A stretch of 64,000 nucleotides of DNA from Arachis hypogaea (GCF_003086295.3 NC_092045.1:87434693-87498692); one strand, 5' to 3'. Counted from the stretch's first letter, positions 47,103-58,611 are shown. Numbers and translations are program-made. The notes: generated from the letters alone by a model not told the origin.

Positions 47103-48149
47103 GGGGCCAACTAAATCCTACAAGTAAGAAAAGAAAATGAGGTTACTATAAACATCTCGGACAAAGGGGAAAACAACTCGGTCAATGCTTCTGAGGCAAT
47201 GAAAAGCAAGAAAAGGAAAACCCCAAGACTCAAACCAAAGTCCCGGGGCATCCTTTGGAGGCAGCAATAATGCAAGGTTTCCAGATCACATCCTTTGGAT
47301 TCAAAGCAACAAGCGTTTTTATCAAAGAAAAAACACAGCAAATCATCACAGAGCCTACCAAACAAAAACATTCCCAAAGCAACAAAGCATGGGACCATTA
47401 AAGACGCAACCTTTTTTGAAAAAAGATCAGACAGGAAGCAATCTCCAAAAGTAAGAAACAGATACAGATCTTTACCAGTATCAAAAGCAACCAGAAAGCA
47501 ACAGTAAAACCCCAGAAAGCCTCAACAGAAATTCCAAGAAAAACCACAAGAAGGAAAAGCATATCACAGCAATGAGTAAAAGATCGCAAAAGATCCAAAC
47601 TTTCAAACATGCAAAAACCAGAACTTCACCAAAATTAAAGACGAAGCCACGAAGAAGACGAGAAAAGCTATTACCAACCTGGAAAGAACAAGCGAGCTTC
47701 AACAAAAAACCAAAGGAGGAAGACGAAATCTGGGAATACGAACAAGAGCAATGTCGCCGGAAGAAACACAAAAGACCCCAAGCTCCAATGCCAAATGACG
47801 CCGCACCACAAGGAAAACAGAAATGCAAACGAAAAAACAAAGAGTGGAGAGAACTAAGAAAAGAAGTTATGAAAAAAGCAAAAGAAGAGAAACCGTTTTC
47901 GGGGTTTCAAAATCCAAAGTAAAAGAGCCTAAAGGTAACGGGGCAATTAATGCTCAAAATTAAAAAGCATTAAACCCTCGCACGTTCCCAAAAAAGTGCC
48001 AGTATAAAAGCGCGCGTCTTTTAGAAGAAAACGTTCTACATTCAAAAAAGACTCTACAAAGAAAAGGAATCGACAAAATGCTTGAGTTCGACTTCACTCA
48101 AGAAGGACCGAAGTCAAGGACTCGACCTCCAAAGGAAGAACCGAGCTCA
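47103..48149 (-). promoter_or_regulatory. Upstream region of Tat-5 antisense gene
   Basis: A-rich, non-coding, similar to the spacers of Tat-1, Tat-3 and Tat-6. The GCGC palindrome is at 48006-48022 with one extra base (AAAAGCGCGCGTCTTTT). Confidence 0.45.
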
Positions 48150-48160
48150 AGCAGGGGCAC

Positions 48161-48705
48161 TGTTCATACCCTGGGTCGAGATGACCGACCCGGGATGTTT
48201 AGCGACAAGGCGACCGACCTCTTCAGGTCAGGCTATCCGACCTCTTCTCAAAGAGCTCATCCAAATGAACAAGAAAGCCCAAATAAAGGGCTCAAACAGA
48301 GGAACACGACCCAAATCCAGAGGCAATCCCAGCCTACAGAGATAAAGGCAGTTCCGTTGAAGATAAGCTGACCTCACCCAAAGATAAGATAAGATAAGAT
48401 AAGATAACTAACTTATCTTATCTAGAAAGGTCACGTCTCACCATTATAAATACACTGGAGCACCCAGGTATAACTCATACTCTGATTCTACTCAATACCT
48501 GCTTAATACCCTTGCTAACTTAAGCATCGGAGTCCCTTGCAGGTATCCCCCACCCTCCGGGGACACAGGATCAGCACCACCACCAAGTCCAACAAATCGG
48601 ACACATCAGTTCCAACCGCCGTACACTTGCCGGACACGTCGGCTCTGACCAACACAGAAGATCTCGTCCGAGATCGACCTACAGTTTTAGGTAACCTTCG
48701 GAACA
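48161..48705 (+). repeat. 3' LTR of Tat-5
   Basis: 545 bp, TGTTCATACC to CTTCGGAACA, preceded by the polypurine tract AGCAGGGGCAC (48150-48160). Partner of 20732-21276. ATGAC and Tat-3 tail sequence follow. Confidence 0.9.
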
Positions 48706-48710
48706 ATGAC

Positions 48711-49386
48711 GAAGTCGGTCTCCTACAAAGAAGTTATAAAAGTAATCCCTGACAGAGACCTGAAAAAGGTCCAAGAAAGAGGATTATAAAAATAACTTAG
48801 AAAAGCCCGACATGACGAAGTCGGACTCCCACAAAGTGGTTATAAAAGTAATTCCTGAAAGAGACCTGAACAAGGTCCAAGAAAGAGGATTACAAAAATA
48901 ACTTAGAAGAGCCCGACATGACGAAGTCAACCCAAAACATAAAGCTACAAAAGTAACCCCTGAAAGAGACCTAAATGAGGTCCAAAAAAGAGACTTACAA
49001 ACAGCAATTGGTAGAAAAAACTGACCTGACAAAATCGGGCAACCATAGCATAATTCCTCACAAAGACCTGAACAAAATAAATTGCCGAAAATAACATCAG
49101 GCAAAGGAATCAACCCAATCAGGTCGGACAAAATTCCAACACTCCAAAGCCTACAAAGGTACCAAACTAAGGGCAGACGGACATGACATAAAAACACAGA
49201 GTTATAATAGTAGCAAGCTTCAGAGGCCACCAAAGGTCAGCCCAAAAAGCCTGAAAATCACTTTGTTTTTCAAGATAAAGTTGCTAAACAAGCAACTAAG
49301 AAAGTGTCAACAGCAAAATACCATTTACAAAAGTGAAAGTTCAAAAGCCCACAAGTCGGGCTAACTACACACAATACCAAGAATAA
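48711..49386 (+). repeat. Tail region of Tat-3, second part
   Basis: Tail units resume after the ATGAC duplication (starts near 48731, 48837, 48940) and fade into unique non-coding sequence up to the end of the antisense gene at 49387. Confidence 0.72.
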
Positions 49387-51316
49387 CTAATGAGGATCCA
49401 GAGGCTTCCCAGTAGCGGCATCAACATGGGGCGAAGAAGGGCGAGTTTGTAAAGGCACAGCATCCACGGTCCCATCCTCTCGATTCAAGATCTGACAGTC
49501 AGGTTCTGACGCAATTCTGGCTGTAGAAGCTGAAAAAGTTGGCACGACAGAAGCCTTGGTGGTAGGCGCAGGAGGAGGCTCAGCATCATCATCAGCAGGG
49601 TCATCAGGGACAATCTGACCATCCCTCACAACATTGTCAAGACTAAAAAGGGTAAGGTCGAGCTCGAGTGTAAGAACCCGTACCTGCTCCTTTAAGTTCT
49701 CATAAGCAGCCGTCACGCTGCCCACGAGGTGACCCTGGAGCTCGGTATAATCATCCCGGGCAGTTTCCAATTCACCATAGAGACGCACCACCTCCCTGTA
49801 AGCCGAAACGTAGCTCTCCTTGTGCTTTAGCACAGTGTCTTCGGCCAACTTCACAGAAGCTGCCAAAGCCACAGACCTAACCTTTTCACCCTCTAATTCT
49901 TTTTCCACCTGCACCAACTTTACCTCCAGCTCCTCCTTCAAACCTTTTATCCTATCAAACTCTGACTTAGCCTCCATCATGAAAGATTTGGTAGCATGGA
50001 CCGGGATACCTTAAGCAGTCCGAAAAAAAGCCGCGCCCTTATGAGCCATCTTCACACTACTTTTAGTTATCAACACCAAATGATAAAGAATGGATACATC
50101 ATCCATTGAAAGACTTCCATAGGGGGCAATTTGCTGCTCAACAAACTCAACAGCATCAAAATAAGGGGCATCAAGGTTAAAGGGCTCAAATGTTTTTTGC
50201 TTTTTCGGAGGAGGAGCGCTAGAAGCAGCAGCCGAAGTTTGTGGAGGGTCAGCCAGACGAACCCGGGGAATAGGGATCACCCTCCTTGGCCCGGGTGAAC
50301 TCGACACGAGCGGCTTCACCTGAACTTGAGAAGACCCCTCTCCTGCTGCTTTGGCCGATATGTTTTGAGCAGCAGCAGCCTTCCTTGCCTTTTTGAAGGC
50401 CTCTATGGAGTCATTATTTTTTGACATCTCTGCAAAACAGAATCAACCACAGTAAAACATTACAATCGCATAATAAGAAGAAGCAAAGCTAAAGAAATAA
50501 TGGATAAAAAACAAGTCGGACTGTACCCAACACAGCTTGGACTAGAGACGGGTCCCCTAGAAACTTTTTGGTATCGAGACGGGGGGTTCCCCCATATGTC
50601 CTCTAGAACAAGCATAAAAGCTCGCTCAACCTCGTCAAGCATCTCCCATGTATAACGAGACACTGCCACATCCTTTTGCCATTCCAGAGGAAAAGCAGGT
50701 TCATCATTTTCATCAAGAAAAAAGGGGTGGGCCCCCTCAATAGCTCGAACCTTAAAAAAATAGTTCTTAAAATCCTTAAAGGATTCATCATATATGGCAA
50801 AAACTTTATGCCCCTGAGCAGATCTAAAAAACCCCAAGAAGCTTTTTTTTTGGATGAAGCCCCAGGCTTGGCCGAAACAAAGAGATAAAGAAAAAGAGTC
50901 TGAGAAGGTTTGATGCCTAATTCATGACAAAGCAACTGAAAAATCTTGACAAAGCCCCAGGAATTCGGATGAAGCTGGGACGGGGCAACGTTACACGACC
51001 ACAACAAATCAATCTCAAAAGCAGTAAAAGGAAAAGTAATGTTCAATTGGCTGAAGAAATATTCATAGGCATAAAAGAAAGAACGCTCCCCTTTGACTGA
51101 AGTCGGAAAGCAAACCCTCTCGTCAGAATCAGGCGCTACAAGCTCATAATCCCTCTCCTAGGCACCGCTATCACAAACCCTATGATGTTTTCTTAGCTCT
51201 ACACAGAACTCAGTATTCACCACCGAAACACACATTAAGACAAGGGAGTCCAACCAGTAGGACATCCCCTCAGGAACTTTGGAAGACGTCTCTACAATAT
51301 TTTTGCGAGAAGACAT
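49387..51316 (-). pseudogene. Antisense gene of Tat-3 (broken, two exons)
   Basis: Exon 1 51316-50527, intron 50526-50430 (97 bp, GTACAG...TTTGCAG), exon 2 50429-49387. Exon 1 again has length 790, one more than a multiple of three. Defects are a TAG near 51160, a 1-base deletion near 50835 and TAA at about 50012-50014 in exon 2. Domains match the Tat-5 copy; exon 2 here runs to its natural end, an acidic Asp/Ala/Pro-rich part after the coiled coil. Confidence 0.8.
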
Positions 51317-52435
51317 GTCCAACTAGTCCTACAATCAAAGAAAAGATGGATTACTAAAACTACTTGAAGTACTAATCAAATATCTTGGGCAAGTCAGCGA
51401 AGAGCAGCTCGGCCATAAATGAATACAACTCAAGAATAAAAACATGCAAATAAATCAGGCATATCAAACAAAAGGAAACCCCGGAACTTATGCCAAAAGA
51501 TCCAGGGGCATCCTTTGGAGGCAGCAAAGGAAAGAGGAGACAAGAAAATTTTTAAGTCTTCATCCTGGCATCTCTCAAGCGGAAAAAACCCTCCTTCAAA
51601 CCACATCTCAAAATCATAAAAACGTCATCATTTACCCAACAGTCTATCAGCAAGTGGAATTGTCAAAGCATCAAAACATGCCAAGTAGAAAATGATCAAA
51701 AAATGGTATCTTCCTCAGAATCAAGCAAAGTTCGTATCAAACCAGAAGGCACAATCAGGAGCAGTAACAAAAACTCAAAGCCCTAAGAGCAGCAACTATC
51801 AGAAAAAGAACAGCAAAAGATCAGGCAAATTAAGTAAGCCCTAAAATAGTGCACATTGCAGAAACAATTAGACACAAGCAAGCAAAAGAAGATTCAAACT
51901 TTCTGAAAGTAAAAGATCGAGACTCTCTCAAAAAGGATGTGAAACAACAAGGAAGTAAAAAAGCGGAAAGAAGAACCAACTTGGAAAAACTGAAAGCTTC
52001 AACGAAATTGGAAGGAGGAAGTGGAGTCAGAGAGTCACCCTCTCACAAACAAAGGAAAGCACAGAACAATTACCAAAGCAGCGTCACAGGAAGAAAAACA
52101 AAAAGCTGCAAACTTCAAGCAAAAACAGAAAGAGAGAAAGAAAAGGGAAGTTACTGAGAAGAGAAACCATTTTCTCTGAAGAATCAAAATTCAAAAGGGA
52201 AAGATTAAAGAGAAACAGCGCAATTAAAAAACAATTAATGAGGGAATTAAACCCTCGCTTGTTCCCAAGGCCAAAAGCGCTAATGTAAAAGCGCGCGCTT
52301 TAAAAGAAAGCAAATGTTCTGCATTCAAAGGAGAACTCTACCAAGAAGAAATCGACAAAATGCTCGAGTTTGGCTTCACTAGAGAAGGATCGAAGTCCTA
52401 AGACTAAAAGACTCGACCTCAAAAAACTGAGCTCA
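51317..52435 (-). promoter_or_regulatory. Upstream region of Tat-3 antisense gene
   Basis: A-rich spacer without genes, holding AAAAGCGCGCGCTTT at about 52287-52301, followed by the polypurine tract before the LTR at 52447. Confidence 0.45.
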
Positions 52436-52446
52436 AGCAGGGGGAC

Positions 52447-52889
52447 TGTTCATACCCTAGGTTGAGCTGTCCGACCCGGGATGTTCTACTGACAAAGCGA
52501 CCGACCTCTTCAGGTCAGGACAACCCGACCTCTTCTCAAAGAGCTTGGCCAAACTACTAGAAAAGCCTAATAAAGGGCCCAAACAGAGGAACACGACCGG
52601 AATCCAAGGGCAGCCCAAGCCTATAGAGATAAAGGCGGTTCCCTTAAAGATAAGATGACCTCGCTCGAAGATAAAGATAAGATAAGATAACTCATACTCT
52701 GATTCTACTCAATACCTGCTTAATACCCTTGCTAACTTAAGCATCGGAGTCCCTTGCAGGTACCCCCCACCCTCCGGGGATGAAGGATCACCACCACTAC
52801 CAAATCCAGCAAGTCGGACACAACAGCTCCGACCAGCACAGAATATCTCATCCGGGATCGACCTACAATTTCAGGTAACCCTCGGAACA
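52447..52889 (+). repeat. 3' LTR of Tat-3, TATA region deleted
   Basis: 443 bp, TGTTCATACCCTAGG to CTCGGAACA. Compared with 6283-6792 it lacks ~100 bp between two ATAACT copies at about 52686-52691. The lost part contains the CTTATC half of the GATA inverted repeat and the TATA box. Confidence 0.88.
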
Positions 52890-52894
52890 CATCC
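52890..52894. other. Target duplication CATCC, right copy (Tat-3)
   Basis: Directly after the 3' LTR; matches 6278-6282. The next bases, TTTATAG, complete the Tat-2 antisense gene with a stop codon. Confidence 0.85.
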
Positions 52895-52901
52895 TTTATA
52901 G

Positions 52902-54356
52902 TTTCTATTTTTATTTTCGTATCTGTGATGGACCGATTTGTGGGTTTCTTGGACTACTATTTTATGACTGTTTGATCTATTCTGACTCTGGATACTTTTA
53001 GTTGCTTTTCTTTTAGCAACTTTATTTAGAAAAAACAAGGTATTTTTCTTCAGCTCTTGTGGTCGGCTTTTAAGTGGCTTCTTGAGTCTGTTTTATGGTA
53101 ACAGCTTTGTTTCTTTGTGATATGTTTACCTGCAGCTTTCTTTAGCACTTTCCAGAAAACTTCAGAGTGTTGAAGTCTTATTTGTCCGACCTCTTTTGAT
53201 TGCCTTTGTGCTTTGTTTATTTCCTGCCTTAGTTGAAGTGTCCTTTTTAAGGCTAGTTCTTTGTTTGAGTATTCTTTGATAGAATACTTTGTAAATTGAT
53301 TTTGGCAAGGTCGTGGTCTTTCAGGTCAAGTTGTCTCCCTTTTGACGCGCGCCTTCTGTTGGTTGATTCCCTTAGTTGATCTTTTCTTGAGTTATTTCTA
53401 GTAATCCCTTGGGGTTTACTTTTCATAACTCTGTCGCTTTTTGGTCACCTTAGGCTGACTTCTTCATGTCGGTCTGCCCCAAGTTATTTTGAGTAATCCA
53501 TTTTATTTGGACCTTGTCCGGTCTATTTTTTATGGATTGCTTTGTATAACTTTTGTAGCTTTCTGGGCCAACTTCGTCGTATCAGTCCCTTCGAAATTTT
53601 TTCTAGTAATCCGTTTTATTTGGACCTTGTCGGGTCTCTTTTTTACGGATTACTTTTTATAACTTTTTGTAGCTTTAGTCTGACTTCTTCATGTCGGTCC
53701 CTTTGGAAGTTATTTCTAGTAATCCGTTTTATTTGGACCTTGTCAGGTCTCTTTCTTACGGATTACTTTTTATAACTTTTTGTAGCTTTAGTCTGACTTC
53801 TTCATGTCGGTCCCTTTGGAAGTTATTTCTAATAATCCGCTTTTTAGGCCTGGCCAGGCCTCTTTTTAGGGATTACTTTTTATAACTTTTTGTCGTTTTG
53901 ATCTGGTCTATTCCAAGTTATTTCTTAACAATCCATTTTTGTTTCAGACCTCGTCAGGCCTCTATTCATGGATTGCTTTTTATAACTTCTTTCATTATTC
54001 TGTTTTTATCGCTTTTTATCTTTGCCGATTTTGTAGAGTTTGATCCTCGCTTGGTCGATCTTTGATGAATTCGATTTTCATTCTTTGTCGATCACGTCAA
54101 GCAGTGAATTTGGTTTTCACTTTTGCCGATTTGTAGCTTTATAATCGGGTGATAAATTTTGCGTTTTCAGATTAATGCATCTTGATAAAGAGATTTTGTA
54201 GAAAATCTGAAAAAGTTTATTCAAAATAGAAAATATGTGAAATATATACATGTGGGTGCTTACCTTAGGTAATTTTGTAAATCTTGGCTTGGTGCCTCAT
54301 TAAAAAACCTTTTTTAGGAAAAAGAGTGCACCTTTGTCCTAAGATCTTTTATTACC
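52902..54356 (-). repeat. Tail region of Tat-2 with tandem units (inverted)
   Basis: Reverse-complement copies of the Tat tail units lie between about 53390 and 54010, visible as repeated AAGTTATTTCTAGTAATCC and TATAACTTTTTGTAGCTTT. Units are about 112 bp. 52902-53380 is T-rich and non-coding. 54010-54356 matches the sequence just after integrase in Tat-3 and Tat-6. Confidence 0.75.
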
Positions 54357-56395
54357 TTTTAACTATAATACCTTCTTAGGTTGCAGGCGTACCATGATCT
54401 CGGTAGCTCTCGGCCCTTGAGTTCGGCCACTTTGTAGTAACCTTTTTCCAGTACCTCTGTGATTCGGTAGGATCCTTTCCAATTATCTGCTAGCTTTCCC
54501 TCTCCGGGTTGACTTGTTCCGATATCATTTCGGATTAGGATGAGGTCGTTGTTGGCGATGCTTCACTGCACTACCTTTTGATTGTATCTTAAGGCCATGC
54601 GGCGTTTTAGTGCTTCTTCTCTGATCCGAGCTCTTTGTTGGACTTCTAAGAGTAGGTCGAGCTCTTCCCTTTGTAGTCGGGAGTTAGCTTCTTCGTTGTA
54701 GAGGATCGTTCTAGGAGATCCTTCTTCAAATTCTACCGGTATCATTGCCTCCATTCCATAAGCCAATCAGAAGGGTGATTCCTTTGTGGTGGAGTGTGTA
54801 TTTGTCCAATATGTCCATAGGACTTGCAGGAGCTCTTTGGCCCAGGCTCCCTTTGCGTCCTGCAGCCTCCGTTTTAACCCGGCTAGTATGACTTTATTGG
54901 CAACTTATGCTTGTCCATTAGCCTACGGGTGTTCCACGGATGTGAATTGGTATTTTATCTTCAAGTCGGCTACCAATTTTCTAAAGCCTGTGTCTGTGAA
55001 TTGAGTGCCATTTTCTGTGGTGATGGAGCAAGGAACCCCAAACCTCGTGATAATGTTCCTATATAGGAATTTCCGACTTCTTTGGGCAGTGGCATTGGCT
55101 AGGGGCTCTGCCTCTATCCATTTTGTGAAATAATCTAACCTTACAATGAGAAACTTAACCTGTCCCGACCCTTGGGGGAAGGGCCTGAGAAGGTCGAGTC
55201 CCCACTTTGCAAATGGCGAAGGTAATGTTACGCTGATGAGCTCCTCTGGTAGGGCGACATGGAAGTTGTCATGTTTCTAACATGGTGGACACGTCTTAAC
55301 ATACTCGGTGGCTTCTTTTTGCAAAGTCGGCCAAATGAATCCGGCTCAGAGTACTTTTTTGGCAAGGGCTCGTGCTCCAAGATGGTTCCCACAGGTGCCA
55401 CTGTGTATCTCTTCCAAGACCTCTTTTGTGTTAGAGGTCAGTACACATTTTAGTAGAGGTGTCGAAATTCCTCTCTTGTATGATGGTATAATACTGTGCC
55501 TCCCGCTTTAACCTCTTTGCCTCCTTCTTATCTACAGGGAGTATCTCTGATTTGAGGTTGTTGATTATGGGAGTCATCCATCCTTGATCCTGGCCTGATA
55601 TGGCTAGGATTTTTTCTTCTTCCGAGATTGACAGTTTCTGCAGTATTTCCTGGATGAGGCTCCTATTATTGCCCCCTGGTTTGGTGCTGGCTAACTTTGA
55701 GAGTGCGTCAGCTCGAGCATTCTGTTCCCGAGGTATATGTTGGATTTCATATTCCTAGAATTGCCCGAGTTGTTTCCTGGTATTGTCCAGGTACTTTTTC
55801 ATAGCAGGATCTTTGGCTTGGTAGGCCCCTGCTATTTTTGAGGTGACAACCTATGAATCGCTAAAGATTACAAATATTTGGGCTCCGACTTCCTTAGCCA
55901 GCTTCAAACCAGCCAATAGCGCCTCATACTCAGCCTGGTTATTAGAAGCAGGGAATTCGAACTTTAGTGAGAGTTTGATTTAGGTTCCCTGATTACTTTC
56001 TATTATCACACCTGCTCCACTCCCGATTTTATTTGAGGAGCCATCCACATAAAGATTCCAATTTGTAGGGGTTTCCGGGGTGTCAGTGTACTCTGCAATG
56101 AAGTCGGCTAAATACTGTGATTTGATTGCTGTCTGAGCTTCATATTGGAGGTCGAATTCGGACAACTTGACTGCCCACTTTAGGATTCTTCCCGCTAAAT
56201 CTATTTTCTGTAGGATGCCTTTTTTGTGCTGATTGGTTCGAACTTTAATGGTGTGGGCCTGAAATTATGGGCGAAGTCGTCGAGAGGTTAATATGAGAGC
56301 ATAGGCGAACTTCTCTATCTTTTGATAGTTCAGTTCGGACCCTTGTAGCGCTTTGCTGATGAAGTATATAGGTTGCTGTCCGCTTTCGTCCTTGA
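54357..56395 (-). pseudogene. Integrase and RNase H fragment of Tat-2 pol (broken)
   Basis: On the minus strand, from 56395 leftward: the end of the first RNase H, the second RNase H (YVDGSSNKIGSGAGV in 56165-55980), then integrase with blocks matching TTDNG-type and AYGMEAMIPVE (54766-54563), ending near 54357 at the CNLRR-like C-terminus. Many stops and small changes break the frame. Ath-3 cuts it at about 56396. Confidence 0.82.
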
Positions 56396-56734
56396 TGACA
56401 GGTCATCATATACCCATTTTTCAAGCTAATTTCACTTGTTTTACTAGTCTTTATACACTTTCTTGCATCCTAAGTAAGTAATTTGGAATGAAAATGCATA
56501 ACTTCTTTAAATCAAACAACCACCATTAAATTGATGCTAAATCATGAGGTTTGAGCAAGAATTAATTGATTTTTAATGAATTATAAACCTTATGAGTTTA
56601 GAGATACTTTGATTGGTTGTTTTGGTTTCTTGTAGGTGAAGAAAGGAAGAAAAGAAGAAAAATGTGGCTTAAGAAGTGTGGCCAAGAAATGAGAAATGTG
56701 GTGTAACATAGAAGGAGGAGGCAAACACTGCCCT

Positions 56735-57395
56735 CCACAAGAGCACACTGCCCTCCAGGAGAGCAGCATATTGAACCAAGCCTTGATAAGCATCACTGCC
56801 CTGCCCACAACAAGGGCGGAGCACAATTTGATGCCAAGGACCAAAGGAAACAAAAACTCTGCCCTGCCCTCCTCAAGAGCAATATCGGGCTTCATCCAAG
56901 AATAATTCAAAGGAAATTGCTTCCTAGTGATTCCTATGGGTTTCGAACCCAAGAACAAAGAGGAAAGAAGTAGCGCTCAAACATAAGGAAAACAAGCAAA
57001 ATTTGGCTTGCTTTCAATCTCCAAGAATCGAACACGGCACCATGAGGAAGCAAGGAACTAGGCGTTACTTTAGTGCCAAGAAAACCAAGGAAAAAGGAGC
57101 AGCATGTGCCTCCACCGAGTTTCGAATGTGGGACTTCACCATTGGCACATTGCCCTGCCCTCCACAAGGGCAGGGCAGCATTTCTTGGTGCATGGCGCAG
57201 CATTTTGGCATGGCCAGGACTTGAGCACTCGGCCAGCAGCACGCACGCACGGGCAGCACTTGGCGCACCATGGCAACTCTGCCCTGCCCTCCACAAGGGC
57301 AGGGCAGCATCCTAACGCATCACCTGCACCAAGCATGCACGCAATGAGGCCGCATGCACCATTTCCTGCTCTGCCCTCCACAAGGGCAGGGCAGC
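56735..57395 (+). repeat. G/C-rich palindrome array in Ath-3 LTR
   Basis: The clearest units are TGCCCTGCCCT-CCACA-AGGGCAGGGCA at 57151-57177, one at about 57280-57306 and one at about 57368-57393. Earlier, partly decayed units (CTGCCCTCCACAAGAGCA and similar) start near 56735. Arms reach 11 bp. Frames read through this region on either strand are artefacts of the repeats. Confidence 0.8.
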
Positions 57396-57508
57396 CTCCT
57401 GGAAGCTAATTTCTTATGGGCTAAAAATTGGATTAAAAATCCAATTTAATTCATTTCTTCACCAAATCAAAATCCCATCCACATTCCAAAATCCAAGAAT
57501 AGAAAGTG

Positions 57509-57516
57509 TATAAATA
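57509..57516 (+). promoter_or_regulatory. TATA box of Ath-3 LTR
   Basis: TATAAATA in GTGTATAAATAGGAG, about 115 bp after the last palindrome. Confidence 0.65.
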
Positions 57517-58398
57517 GGAGATAGTTTGATGTAATTAGGACCCTTCTTTTGATTTTTGAATTTTTACATTTTGAAACTTCATTTTCTCTGAGAGCTTTGA
57601 ACTGAGATTTGGGAGAATTGGGAAGGAGAATTGATCTCTCTTCTTCCTCGTTCTTGCTTGAGCATTTTTACTTTTCTTGTTTGAGTCTTGGGTGTGAAGA
57701 ATTGAGGAATTTCTGTCTCAATCTCCATTTAAGATCTCTTTGATTTCTCTGTTGCATAATTGAATTGAATCCCAATTCCTTTACTGCTTCCTCTTTAATT
57801 TCTCGTTAATTGCTTTGTGAATTTGGATCTGGGAAGGCAATTGAGATCTAGACTTTGCTATCTAGTCTCTGGAGTCCTGAGATCCCATTTTCCTTTTGGT
57901 TCTTCTGTGAACCCCTGCTGTAATTTAATTTCCCTTTCTGTTTGAGTTCTAACAGAATTCAAATCATCTCTTGCTTTGATAATTGTTGCAATTTAATTTC
58001 CCTTGCTTGAATTCTGAAATCCCAGTCCTCAAATCCCTTTTCCATTCAAGCATTTATATTTCTTGCACTTTAAGTTACTGCAATTTATATTTCTTGCACT
58101 TTAAGTGTCAGTCATTTAAATTCTTGTTCTTTAAGATTCAGCTCTTTTACTTTCAGTTCTCTTTAATTTCTACAATTCACCCCTCTCCCTTTACATTTTT
58201 TGCTATTTACTTACTGTTGGATACAAAATCACTCAACCACTACTTGATTCGCTTGACTAAATCAACCATCGAACTAAAATTGCTCAATCCTTCAATCCTT
58301 GTGGGATCGACCTCACTCCTGTGAGTTTTATTACTTGATGCGACCCGGTACACTTGCCGGTGAGTTTTGTGTTGGATCATTTTCCACACAACAAGTTT

Positions 58399-58417
58399 TT
58401 GGCGCCGTTGCTGGGGA
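58399..58417 (+). other. Primer-binding site, Ath-3
   Basis: TTGGCGCCGTTGCTGGGGA, one mismatch from the tRNA-Asp complement, five bases (AGTTT) after the LTR. Confidence 0.85.
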
Positions 58418-58611
58418 TTGAAATAGATTGACAATGATTAAGTGAAGTGGAGATCTAGATCAAGCATTTTTTCTTTTCTGTTTCTTTAATTTTTGACTAA
58501 CACACTAATTGTTTGAATTTTTGCTTAAACTAACTAAAACTTCATTCTAGCAATAGATTGAAGTTTCACTGGTTTTCTGGATCTGTGTGTTTCTTGTTGT
58601 GTGCTTGTATG

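Larger units (their letters stand above)
20732..48705 (+). mobile_element. Tat-5: Tat-type element containing Ath-1 and Tat-6
   Basis: LTRs 20732-21276 and 48161-48705 are both 545 bp, share subtype sequence (CGAGATGACCGACCCGGGAT) and are flanked by ATGAC. Own pieces are 20732-23683, 34026-35572 and 45495-48160. They hold the primer-binding site, gag through second RNase H, then part of the antisense gene and spacer. Ath-1 splits RT. Tat-6 replaces everything from the start of the integrase part to the middle of antisense exon 2. Confidence 0.86.
6283..52889 (+). mobile_element. Tat-3: full-length Tat-type element split by Tat-4 and Tat-5
   Basis: The element's own pieces are 6283-10061, 18210-20731 and 48711-52889. 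They give, in order: 5' LTR, primer-binding site, gag-protease-RT-RNase H, second RNase H, integrase, tail repeats, antisense gene, spacer, polypurine tract and 3' LTR. The two LTRs share subtype-specific sequence (for example CCAGCAAGTCRGACACAAC) not found in the other Tat LTRs, which pairs them. The outer duplication is CATCC. All coding regions are damaged. Confidence 0.88.
2716..56395 (-). mobile_element. Tat-2: outermost Tat-type element, minus strand, split by Tat-3
   Basis: Two separated pieces join into one element: 2716-6282 (3' LTR, spacer, antisense gene) and 52895-56395 (end of the antisense gene, tail repeats, integrase and RNase H on the minus strand). The interruption 6283-52889 is flanked by CATCC at 6278-6282 and 52890-52894. 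Removing it and one CATCC restores the reading frame end of the antisense gene, which then stops at TAG 52899-52901. The right side is cut by Ath-3 at about 56396, so the 5' LTR, gag, protease and RT lie beyond the window or are lost. Confidence 0.85.
56396..58393 (+). repeat. 5' LTR of Ath-3
   Basis: About 2.0 kb, TGACAGGTCATC to CCACACAACA. A G/C-rich palindrome array (56735-57395) lies upstream of TATAAATA at 57509-57516. The downstream half is T-rich. The end shows GACCTCACTC...CACTTGCCGG, as in Ath-2. Confidence 0.85.

Noticed and set aside
20732..48705. Tandem array of Tat elements formed by LTR-LTR unequal exchange
   Set aside because: The outer LTRs form a pair with an ATGAC duplication, and the middle LTR at 44951 is of another subtype, so nesting plus deletion fits better.
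57003..57409. Overlapping frames on both strands of the Ath-3 LTR
   Set aside because: They arise from G/C-rich palindromes that suppress stops on both strands; no homology to any protein I recognise.
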